Program-made: the position numbers and the translations under genes | Shown: positions 6,802 to 14,446 of the stretch, in pieces | Numbering within the stretch: position 1 is the first letter of the stretch | Layout: the number at the start of each line of letters is the position of its first letter | The notes under the pieces: generated by a model | What the model was told of the DNA's origin: nothing | Seen by the model: the letters and a program-made list of their open reading frames with translations, nothing else | Databases searched by the model: none | NCBI GenBank assembly: GCA_002423465.1 | Contig: DIWG01000041.1 | Span: forward strand, 7,147 to 32,818 | DNA from: Syntrophaceae bacterium UBA6112 | GTDB taxonomy: Bacteria > Desulfobacterota > Syntrophia > Syntrophales > UBA5619 | Reading direction: 5' to 3' | Length of the DNA stretch: 25,672 bases

Positions 6802-9800
6802 TGCACGTTGAAGAGGCCAAAAGGCTCATCCAGGAGACCTTTCAGAGCGGCTTCGACGAAAACCGCTTCCGCCTCTTTACCAAGAACCTCTTCAACGACC
6901 TGGACGAATCCAAGGCCTTTGCCTACCAGGGACAGTTCATCCCCGATGCCTACAAGGATCATGTTCGCCAATACAAACGCCTCGGCAAGTACACCGATCC
7001 GGACGGGGCTGCCCTGGATGTCCTCGTCGTCAACCTGAAGCGGGAAACGGCCCTCGACCGCGCCCGCACCATGCAGCGCAACTTCATCGCCTGGTACCTC
7101 AAACACCGGGGCGAAAAGGACGCCGCCATCGTCGCCTACCATACCGACGGTCTAGAGGATTGGCGCTTCTCCTATGTCCGGATGGACTACCGGACGGTGC
7201 AGGAGGAAACGGGCAAGGTCCGCGTCAAGACCGACCTGACGCCGGCGCGCCGCTACTCCTTCCTTGTCGGAACGAACGAGCCGAATCATACCGCCCAGCA
7301 GCAGCTCCTTCCGATCCTCATGGACGATCGGTCGAATCCCACCCTGGCCGAACTGGAAAAGGCCTTCACCATCGAATCGGTCACCCGGGAATTCTTCGAG
7401 AGGTACAAGGAACTCTTCCTCAGGCTCAAGGAGGAATTGGACGGCCTGGTCGAGAAGGACCGCCGGGTCGGTGCGGACTTTACGGCCAAGAATATCCAGA
7501 CAACCGACTTTGCCAAGAAGCTCCTGGGCCAGATCGTCTTTCTCTACTTCCTCCAGAAAAAGGGATGGCTCGGGGTCGGCAAGGATGAAAAGGGGAATTT
7601 TCGCCCCTGGGGCGCCGGACCGAAGGATTTTCTCCGGCGGCTCTTTGACAGAAAACTCGTCCCCTACGACAACTTCTTCAACGACCTTTTGGAGCCCCTC
7701 TTCTACGAGGCCCTGGCCACCGACCGGGGCGAGGAAGCCTACTACAGCCGTTTCCGGTGCAAGATCCCCTTCCTGAACGGCGGGCTCTTCGAACCGATCG
7801 GCGGGTACAACTGGCAAGAGGCGGATATCCTCATCCGGAATGAAACCTTGGGCGAGGTTTTCGACACCTTCGATCTCTACAACTTCACCGTCCGGGAAGA
7901 CGAACCTCTGGAAAAAGAAGTGGCCGTGGACCCGGAGATGCTGGGGAAGGTCTTCGAGAACCTCCTGGAAGTGCGGGACCGCAAATCCAAGGGAGCCTAC
8001 TACACCCCCCGGGAGATCGTCCACTACATGTGCCGGGAGAGCCTGATCCGCCACCTGGACGGCGCGTTGAACAATGATGGCGGCTACGAACGTCTCGGCG
8101 TCCCCCAGACAGAGCTCTTCGGGCCGCGGGATCTGGCCAAGCCGGACGGCCGGATGGAACTGATGGCCGTAAGCGGGCCACCTCCCGTTCCCTTCGGGGA
8201 CATCAGGCTTCTGATCTGCCGGGGGGAATTCGGCGTCGAACACGACCTGCAGGTCGATGAGAAAGGCCGCGAAACCAAAGCATACTCCTGGAAGCTCCCG
8301 GAATCGATCCGAGCCAACGCGGAGCGGATCGATCAGGCCTTGGCCGATATCAAGATATGCGATCCGGCCATCGGGTCGGGGGCCTTCCCGGTGGGGATGC
8401 TCCATGAGATCGTCCGGGCTCGGGAAACCCTGACCACCTATCTGCCCGACGCCCCGGACCGCACGCCTTACCACTTCAAGCGCCACGCCATCCAAGAGTC
8501 CATCTATGGCGTAGATATCGATTGCGGCGCCGTGGATATCGCCAAGCTGCGGCTCTGGCTATCACTGGTGGTCGACGAGGAAGATTTCCTCTCCATCAAG
8601 CCCCTGCCCAACCTGGACTACAAGATCGTCTGCGGGAACACCCTCTTCGGCGTGGAGCGAAACCTGCTCAACGACCACCTCTTCGAAGAGCTGGAGACGC
8701 TGAAGGAGCGCTTCTTCCAGGAGATCAATCCCCGGCAGAAAAAAGAGGAAAAAACCCGGATCGAGCGGCTGATCCGCCAATTGACCGACAACGACGAGCG
8801 TTTCGATTTTGAAATCTATTTCAGCGAGGTCTTCCACGAGAAACACGGCTTCGACGTGGTCATCGCCAACCCGCCCTACGTGCGGCAGGAATCGATCAAG
8901 GCCTTCAAACCTCAGTTGAAGCAGGCCTTCGGCAATTTCTATTGCGGAACCGCCGATCTGTACACCTACTTCTACAAGCGCGGCCTGGAGATCCTCAAAC
9001 CAGCGGGCCACCTCTGCTTCATCGCGCCCAACAAGTTCATGCGCGCCGGCTACGGGGAGAAGACCCGTGCCCTCCTCGCCGGCGATGCCACGCCTGAAAT
9101 CGTCATCGACTTCGGCGATCTCCCGATCTTCGACGCCACCACCTACCCGTCGATCCTGCTGATCGAAAAGGCTAAACCCGAGACGGACGCAAAGACACTG
9201 GTTGCCACCTTCACCGATCCTTCCCAGTTGGAGCGCCTGGATGAAACCCTGGCCGCCGTGGGTTTCAGTATGCCCGTTGCGGAGCTCAAGCCGGAAGGCT
9301 GGACCCTGGAGCGCCCGGACGTCCTGGCCCTGATGGAGAAGCTCAGAAAATCGGGTAAACCACTGGGCGAGTATGTGGAAGGAAGATTCTATCGGGGCGT
9401 CTTGACCGGCCTGAATGAGGCTTTCGTCATCGACGAGGCAACCCGGAAGCAACTCATCGGCGAAGACCCCAAGAGCGCCGACCTGATCAAGCCTTGGCTC
9501 CGCGGGCGCGACATCCGGAAATGGAAGGCGGAATGGGCGGATTTGTATCTTATCACCATCGCCAGCAGCGCCAACCAAGACTGGCCCTGGTCGAAGGAGC
9601 GCGCCGAGGCTAAGGCCCGTTCGCTGTTTGCCAAGGCTTACCCGGCAATTCATAGGCATTTATCATTGCGCGAAGACAAACTCCGGATACGCGACGATCA
9701 AGGGAAATTCTGGTGGGAACTACGAGCGTGCGTGTATTGGGAGGAGTTCGAGAGGCCGAAACTCGTTTATCAGGAAATAGCCACATTTCAATCCTTTGGC

Positions 9801-10151
9801 TACGCAGAAGACGGACTTGTTTGCAATAATAAATGCTTCCTCATTCCAGAAAAGAACGATTTTCTTCTTGGTCTCTTAAACAGCAAAGCAACTTGGTGGT
9901 TCCTTGGCAATCTAACCTCAGGGCTTGTAGGAGGTGCAAGAGCCATGCAGATGCCGTATATGGAACAACTGCCGATCCCTTCCACCACCGCAGCACAGAA
10001 ATTTCCTATCACCGAACGCGTCCGGAAAATCCTCGCCGATCCCGACAGCCCTGCCGTTCCTCGCCTTGAATCCGAACTCGACGATCTAGTCTATAAACTA
10101 TACGGTTTGACGAAAGACGAAATAGCCCTTGTGGAGGTAAATGAGAAATAA
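6801..10151 (+). CDS. Eco57I-type adenine methylase with specificity domain
   Basis: This 1116-residue N6-adenine methyltransferase is of the large restriction-modification kind. Residues about 1-200 are an N-terminal domain of the type common in Eco57I-like proteins (DVLVVNLKRET near 75), possibly a worn nuclease fold. The SAM site is DPAIGSGAFPVGM from residue 521, and the catalytic NPPY is at 690-693. The C-terminal 250 residues carry TaqI/type IIG-like target recognition features, ending in LLNSKATWWFL and MQMPYMEQLPIP. The ATG at 6801, with gggag upstream, was chosen over the TTG at 6798. It overlaps the helicase stop. It probably marks host DNA and defines the target for the helicase-nuclease. 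The last 500 bases or so are clearly more AT-rich than the rest of the gene, which points to exchange of the recognition domain. Confidence 0.9.
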   Translation: MHVEEAKRLIQETFQSGFDENRFRLFTKNLFNDLDESKAFAYQGQFIPDAYKDHVRQYKRLGKYTDPDGAALDVLVVNLKRETALDRARTMQRNFIAWYLKHRGEKDAAIVAYHTDGLEDWRFSYVRMDYRTVQEETGKVRVKTDLTPARRYSFLVGTNEPNHTAQQQLLPILMDDRSNPTLAELEKAFTIESVTREFFERYKELFLRLKEELDGLVEKDRRVGADFTAKNIQTTDFAKKLLGQIVFLYFLQKKGWLGVGKDEKGNFRPWGAGPKDFLRRLFDRKLVPYDNFFNDLLEPLFYEALATDRGEEAYYSRFRCKIPFLNGGLFEPIGGYNWQEADILIRNETLGEVFDTFDLYNFTVREDEPLEKEVAVDPEMLGKVFENLLEVRDRKSKGAYYTPREIVHYMCRESLIRHLDGALNNDGGYERLGVPQTELFGPRDLAKPDGRMELMAVSGPPPVPFGDIRLLICRGEFGVEHDLQVDEKGRETKAYSWKLPESIRANAERIDQALADIKICDPAIGSGAFPVGMLHEIVRARETLTTYLPDAPDRTPYHFKRHAIQESIYGVDIDCGAVDIAKLRLWLSLVVDEEDFLSIKPLPNLDYKIVCGNTLFGVERNLLNDHLFEELETLKERFFQEINPRQKKEEKTRIERLIRQLTDNDERFDFEIYFSEVFHEKHGFDVVIANPPYVRQESIKAFKPQLKQAFGNFYCGTADLYTYFYKRGLEILKPAGHLCFIAPNKFMRAGYGEKTRALLAGDATPEIVIDFGDLPIFDATTYPSILLIEKAKPETDAKTLVATFTDPSQLERLDETLAAVGFSMPVAELKPEGWTLERPDVLALMEKLRKSGKPLGEYVEGRFYRGVLTGLNEAFVIDEATRKQLIGEDPKSADLIKPWLRGRDIRKWKAEWADLYLITIASSANQDWPWSKERAEAKARSLFAKAYPAIHRHLSLREDKLRIRDDQGKFWWELRACVYWEEFERPKLVYQEIATFQSFGYAEDGLVCNNKCFLIPEKNDFLLGLLNSKATWWFLGNLTSGLVGGARAMQMPYMEQLPIPSTTAAQKFPITERVRKILADPDSPAVPRLESELDDLVYKLYGLTKDEIALVEVNEK

Positions 10152-10189
10152 GAAATGTTGCTTACGATGAGATTAGTGGAGGTGACATC

Positions 10190-11332
10190 ATGCATCAGAT
10201 TATTTTCTATCCTGTGGGTAACGGTGATACCAGCCAAATCATTCTGGACAATGGAAAGCGAATCCTTTTCGACTTCAGGCATCTGAAGAAAGCTGAGGAC
10301 GGCAAAGGGCCGGAAATCGATTTAAAGGCCCGCCTAAAGGAAGAATTGGAGGGATGTAAAAAGACATCCGTTGATGTCGTCGCATTTACACACGGGGATA
10401 AGGATCATATCGAGAACAGCACAGATTTTTTTGAACTACTCCACGCCAAGAAATATCAGGGCATCGGCCGAATCAAAATTGATGAACTCTGGGTGCCTGC
10501 TGCAATGATTTTAGAGACGGTAGCCACCGATGAACAGAGCGCTGAGTTCGTTACCTGGCGGCAGGAAGCACGCTACAGACTAAAAGAGGGGAAGGGGATC
10601 AGGGTCTTCTCCAAACCCGACAAACTGAAAGAATGGTTGGAGGAGAATGGCCTGACGGTTGATTCCCGCCGGCATATGATTACTGATGCAGGTCAAATTG
10701 TGCCTGACTTTACCCTTGCCAAAGATGGTGTTGAGTTCTTCTGCCACTCCCCCTTCATCAAGCATGTCGATGAGAGTGATGATCTCAGAAATGGCGCAGC
10801 CCTCGTGTTTAATGTCCGATTCCAGGCAGGATCGAACACCTTCGACTATTTTGCGGTCGGCGACTCCGAGTGGGAAATCTTGGAGGAGATTATCGCGACA
10901 ACCAAGTATCACGGAAAAGATGATCGGCTAGCATGGGACATCTACAGCCTACCGCATCACTGCAGCTATAAAACCCTGAGCGATGAAAAAGGGGAGAAAG
11001 AGACTGTACCGAAACCTTTGATCAAGGAGTTTCTACTTTTAGGGAAAGAGAATGCCTACATCGTCAGCTCCAGCAATCCCATCGAGGATACCCAGGAAGG
11101 CCGGGAGCAAAAGTTACCACCCCACAGCCAGGCCAAGAAATGCTACGAACGTTATCTAACGGAGGTTGGTGGCGGAAAGTTCCTGGTAACTATGGAGGAG
11201 CCAAACAGAACAAAGCCGGAACCGCTTATATTTGAAATCAATAACGACGGAATTAGCCGGGGAGGAAAAATCTTTGGGTCCGGGATATCCATCATAACCT
11301 CAAAACCTGCACCGAGGGCTGGCGCAAGATGA
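10190..11332 (+). CDS. Metallo-beta-lactamase-fold hydrolase partnered with E2-E1-JAB
   Basis: This 380-residue cytoplasmic protein has the MBL metal-binding set: THGDKDHIEN (His68, Asp70, Asp72, His73), His186, Asp225 in VGDSEW, and LPHHCS (His256/257). The N-terminal GNGD strand motif also fits the fold. The family includes nucleases and phosphodiesterases, and the substrate here is unknown. A very strong ribosome site, ggaggtga (10178-10185), stands four bases before the ATG. Its stop overlaps the start of the E2-E1-JAB gene (ATGA at 11329-11332), so the two are made together. The last 16 or so residues (GSGISIITSKPAPRAG then AR) look flexible and could be a site recognised by the neighbouring conjugation enzyme; that is speculation by analogy with CBASS, where Cap2 acts on the C-terminus of the nucleotidyltransferase. 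Confidence 0.85.
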   Translation: MHQIIFYPVGNGDTSQIILDNGKRILFDFRHLKKAEDGKGPEIDLKARLKEELEGCKKTSVDVVAFTHGDKDHIENSTDFFELLHAKKYQGIGRIKIDELWVPAAMILETVATDEQSAEFVTWRQEARYRLKEGKGIRVFSKPDKLKEWLEENGLTVDSRRHMITDAGQIVPDFTLAKDGVEFFCHSPFIKHVDESDDLRNGAALVFNVRFQAGSNTFDYFAVGDSEWEILEEIIATTKYHGKDDRLAWDIYSLPHHCSYKTLSDEKGEKETVPKPLIKEFLLLGKENAYIVSSSNPIEDTQEGREQKLPPHSQAKKCYERYLTEVGGGKFLVTMEEPNRTKPEPLIFEINNDGISRGGKIFGSGISIITSKPAPRAGAR

Positions 11333-13743
11333 CTGTCGAATTCATCCCCTTCGGAGAGCCCTATCCTGACCTCATTCCCGATAACCTGAGGCAGATCGCA
11401 TCGAAAAAGATTCTGAAGCTCTGTGAGGCAAGCAAGGAGTTTCAGGTTATCGAGCTGCGCCGTAAGGTCCAGGATGAAAAGGTTTCCGATATTATCATCG
11501 TTGATTGTTTCAATGGTCGGATACCATCAAGAAATCCCTATGACATTAAGGTGCGGGAAAGGCTTGCTCTTGTTTTTACTCCAGATAAACTTCCAGAAGT
11601 AAGGGCGCTTAGAGCAGGCTTCCCGATACTCCCGCACATGAATCACGTCCTGCCAGGTGAACCGGCATCACTATGCCTGTATGCGGACACATGGCAGTCA
11701 CTGGAGAGGACCTGGACACCGCAGAAACATCTTCACTGCATACTGTGGTGGCTCACCGAATCGGCCAAGGGAACGCTCCACCGGGACGGCCAATCCTTAG
11801 AGCCTCTTTATTTCGAGAGTCCTTTCGAGATCGTTTTACCTCCCGATTTTGATGAAAAATCTGAAGACCCTAATCTTGTTTTGATACCTCAAGCCATAAG
11901 GGTTGAGCGCCCCCCCTTGAACTTTAAGGTGGTTCGATGCTCTTTCCAGGATAAAAAGTCGATATCGACTCAAGAAACCACGAAGAGCAAGGTGCCCAAA
12001 GTAACGTTAATCGGCGTTCTCTCCGGGAAATACAGAGCCGTCGGTCCGTTGCTGGTGCCACAGGAGTGTCATGAAAACAAGAGGCCTCCGAATTTCTCGA
12101 TCTTAGCGATTCCCTGTCCATCTATAGTGCACGGCATCATCGAGCAGTATCCTCGGACACTCGGAGAGCTTAATGATCAAATGATGTCGCGGGGCGGCTC
12201 AATCCTAGAGTCGCTGAAAAATGTCATTCAAGAGAAAGCCCATGGCGGAATAGGCCACGAGGATTTAAGCGAATGCTTACTCATCCTGTCAATGCAACTC
12301 CAACGCGCGGCTGATGCCCAGCCTGAAAAAAAATACAAGCAAGCATTCGAAATCGTCTCCGATCTTGCCGGACTCGGCGATAAAATGGGCGCTTTATCGG
12401 CAGGGCCTGACAGCAAGTGGTATCCGATACCAATTATTGGTGGCGGAGCAGTTGAGCCTAAAGCAGACTGGCGCGAGATCAAGATATGGCCAATCGAGGT
12501 CAAGACCACCATTACGAAGGATTTAGCCCGGGTTGCATCTGATGTTGATTTACTGACGGCAGATTTCAAGGGAGTGCTGGCCGGTGTTGGTGCCCTGGGC
12601 AGCTCCATGGCAGAGATGTGGTCAAAGGAGCACTGGGGGACCTGGAGCTTCATCGATCCGGATATTGTAAAATCACACAACATCATACGCCACATTGCTA
12701 GAGACTTTCATGTCGGCGCTTTTAAAACCGATGTCGTAAAAGACATGGTGACATTCAATTATCAAGACGATTATTACCATGCCGTCTCCATTCCCAGAAG
12801 CGCCAATGATTTCCATTCCGACGCTGTTAGAGAAACTATTTCAAAAGCCGATTTTCTTGTGGATGCCACAACGACCATCGAGATCCCGCGTGATTTAGCA
12901 CAGAAAGATGATGTGCCTCGGTCTGTGTCCGTATTCCTGACTCCCACCGGGAGGGGGTCCGCACTTCTCATGGAATCCGTAGATCGTTCGTTAAGACTGG
13001 ATGCATTGGAGGCACAGTATTATCGTGCGATTATCAGTGAAGATTGGGGAAAGGAGCACTTAGAGGGCCACAAGGGAAGTATAAGAATCGGAGCCGGATG
13101 CCGCGATGCATCCGCCATCATTTCCTATGAAGCTGTCCAGTTACAAGCTGCCGTGTTGGCACGCCAGGTTAGACTATTACGGGATGAGGCTGCGGCACGT
13201 ATCCGGGTGTGGTCCGGCGACCCTATTACAGGCGCGATTGCAGCTTATACGATCCCCGTCTGTGATTCTGGCCGTTTCAAATGCGGAGATTGGCATGTGA
13301 TAATGGACACTGGGATGAGAGAGAAGCTTTATGAATGTAGAAGGTCTCATCTTCCTGAAGAAACTGGGGGCATCATACTTGGTTATATAGACCAGAAATT
13401 GGCCCATATTTACGTTGTTGATGTCCTTAGCGCGCCTGCTGATAGTGAGGCAGATCTAACTGGTTTTACAAGGGGAGTTCAGGGCTTGAGGGCCGCTCTC
13501 GATGAGGTTTGTCAGCGGACAGCCGGCATCGTCGGCTATATTGGCGAATGGCATTCCCATCCAGAATTTACATCTGCCTATCCAAGTTCAATCGACCGGA
13601 CCCTCATCAAAGAACTGGCAGATGCCTTGGAGCTAGACGGACACCCTGCCTTGATGGTCATTGTCGGTAGGACCGGTGACGTTTCTGTCTCGGTCAAAGA
13701 GGCTGGGTCTCATGCGACTCATAGCTATGTAGTTTCTTCCTGA
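11329..13743 (+). CDS. E2-E1-JAB triple fusion (ubiquitin-type conjugation/deconjugation)
   Basis: This 804-residue protein holds three enzymes of ubiquitin-like transfer in one chain. Residues about 1-175 form a prokaryotic E2-like domain: FPILPHMNH (98-106) and the candidate catalytic Cys116 in ASLCLY, followed by the W-rich helix CILWWLTES. Residues about 180-410 look like a linker plus an inactive adenylation-like half. Residues about 412-620 are the ThiF/E1 Rossmann domain: GVGALG (419-424), the acidic IDPD (442-445), and a candidate transfer Cys591 in GAGCRDA. Residues about 650-800 are a JAB/JAMM peptidase with an intact metal site: Glu678 in EETGG, His742 and His744 in WHSHP, Ser753 and Asp756. 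It resembles CBASS Cap2 plus Cap3 fused together, but no CD-NTase is nearby. No ubiquitin-like gene was found either, so the MBL partner is the leading candidate substrate. Confidence 0.9.
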   Translation: MTVEFIPFGEPYPDLIPDNLRQIASKKILKLCEASKEFQVIELRRKVQDEKVSDIIIVDCFNGRIPSRNPYDIKVRERLALVFTPDKLPEVRALRAGFPILPHMNHVLPGEPASLCLYADTWQSLERTWTPQKHLHCILWWLTESAKGTLHRDGQSLEPLYFESPFEIVLPPDFDEKSEDPNLVLIPQAIRVERPPLNFKVVRCSFQDKKSISTQETTKSKVPKVTLIGVLSGKYRAVGPLLVPQECHENKRPPNFSILAIPCPSIVHGIIEQYPRTLGELNDQMMSRGGSILESLKNVIQEKAHGGIGHEDLSECLLILSMQLQRAADAQPEKKYKQAFEIVSDLAGLGDKMGALSAGPDSKWYPIPIIGGGAVEPKADWREIKIWPIEVKTTITKDLARVASDVDLLTADFKGVLAGVGALGSSMAEMWSKEHWGTWSFIDPDIVKSHNIIRHIARDFHVGAFKTDVVKDMVTFNYQDDYYHAVSIPRSANDFHSDAVRETISKADFLVDATTTIEIPRDLAQKDDVPRSVSVFLTPTGRGSALLMESVDRSLRLDALEAQYYRAIISEDWGKEHLEGHKGSIRIGAGCRDASAIISYEAVQLQAAVLARQVRLLRDEAAARIRVWSGDPITGAIAAYTIPVCDSGRFKCGDWHVIMDTGMREKLYECRRSHLPEETGGIILGYIDQKLAHIYVVDVLSAPADSEADLTGFTRGVQGLRAALDEVCQRTAGIVGYIGEWHSHPEFTSAYPSSIDRTLIKELADALELDGHPALMVIVGRTGDVSVSVKEAGSHATHSYVVSS

Positions 13744-13758
13744 GAAAAGGGGGACCAG

Positions 13759-14256
13759 ATGAAGGATATACTCAGCAAAATATCATCATACAATCTATTC
13801 AATTACCTTCTGCCGGGAATAGTCTTTGCGGTTCTTGCCGAGAGGATTACGTCGTACAAGATAATCCAGACCGACATAATTATTGGGCTATTCCTCTACT
13901 ATTTTTGCGGCTTGGCAATCAGTCGCATTGGATCATTGATAATCGAGCCCGCCATGAAGAAGGTCTCATTCGCAAAGTTTGCCCCGTACAAAGATTACGT
14001 CCGGGTTTCCGCCAAAGACCCTACCCTAGAAACATTATCTGAGGTCAACAACATGTATAGGACATTATGTGCCTTATTTCTCGTGATCCTCGCAACCAAA
14101 GCTTTCGAAAGGGTCACGATGTGCCTCAATATGGGCACCGAAACATCATCATACATCTTTTTTGCTGGGCTTTTGGTGCTGTTCGCCCTTTCCTACCGGA
14201 AGCAAACAAAATACATCACCCAACGCGTAGAGGCCGGAAAAGATGAGCATCGTTAA
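13759..14256 (+). CDS. Small multi-pass membrane protein of the defence operon
   Basis: This 165-residue protein has about four predicted membrane segments (roughly residues 14-30, 39-62, 101-118, 131-148). A soluble stretch lies between the second and third (65-98), and the tail is basic. No family is recognised with confidence. The ATG has an aaggggg ribosome site six bases upstream and begins 15 bases after the E2-E1-JAB stop. Its 3' end overlaps the following truncated MBL gene by 14 bases, so the two were translationally coupled. A membrane effector or anchor for either MBL protein is plausible, because many antiphage operons pair a sensor with a membrane-damaging effector; this is inference. 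Confidence 0.72.
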   Translation: MKDILSKISSYNLFNYLLPGIVFAVLAERITSYKIIQTDIIIGLFLYYFCGLAISRIGSLIIEPAMKKVSFAKFAPYKDYVRVSAKDPTLETLSEVNNMYRTLCALFLVILATKAFERVTMCLNMGTETSSYIFFAGLLVLFALSYRKQTKYITQRVEAGKDEHR

Positions 14257-14410
14257 ATCTCTCTCCGTCGGAGACGGGGACATGTTTTACATCAAGCACG
14301 GTTCGGATAATTTCATGATCATCGATTGCTGCATGGAAGAGGCATACCGTGAAGAGATCGTCTCAGAACAAATTTATGTAGCTTTCGTTGATGATGGTGG
14401 TAATCAATGA
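14243..14410 (+). pseudogene. Truncated N-terminus of a second MBL-fold hydrolase
   Basis: The 55-codon frame starts MSIVKSLSVGDGDMFY and continues with NFMIIDCCMEE. This is the usual first beta-strands of a metallo-beta-lactamase-fold protein and is parallel to the GNGD...ILFDFRH start of the complete MBL protein at 10190. It then ends in unrelated residues (FVDDGGNQ) and a stop, before any HxHxDH motif. At least 250 codons are missing compared with its relatives. It overlaps the upstream membrane-protein gene by 14 bases, so it was probably part of a coupled pair. An internal deletion joining this 5' end to the leader of the OLD gene is the simplest explanation. A short functional peptide cannot be excluded. 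Confidence 0.7.
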
Positions 14411-14446
14411 AGGAATAACCTAATTGATGTGGGAGGAGGGCGCATA

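Noticed and set aside
3592..10151. Complete DISARM system
   Set aside because: Only the helicase and methylase analogues are present; no DrmA, DrmB or DrmC gene lies beside them.
10190..13743. CBASS type II operon
   Set aside because: E2, E1 and JAB activities are present, but no CD-NTase or typical CBASS effector gene is found in the neighbourhood.
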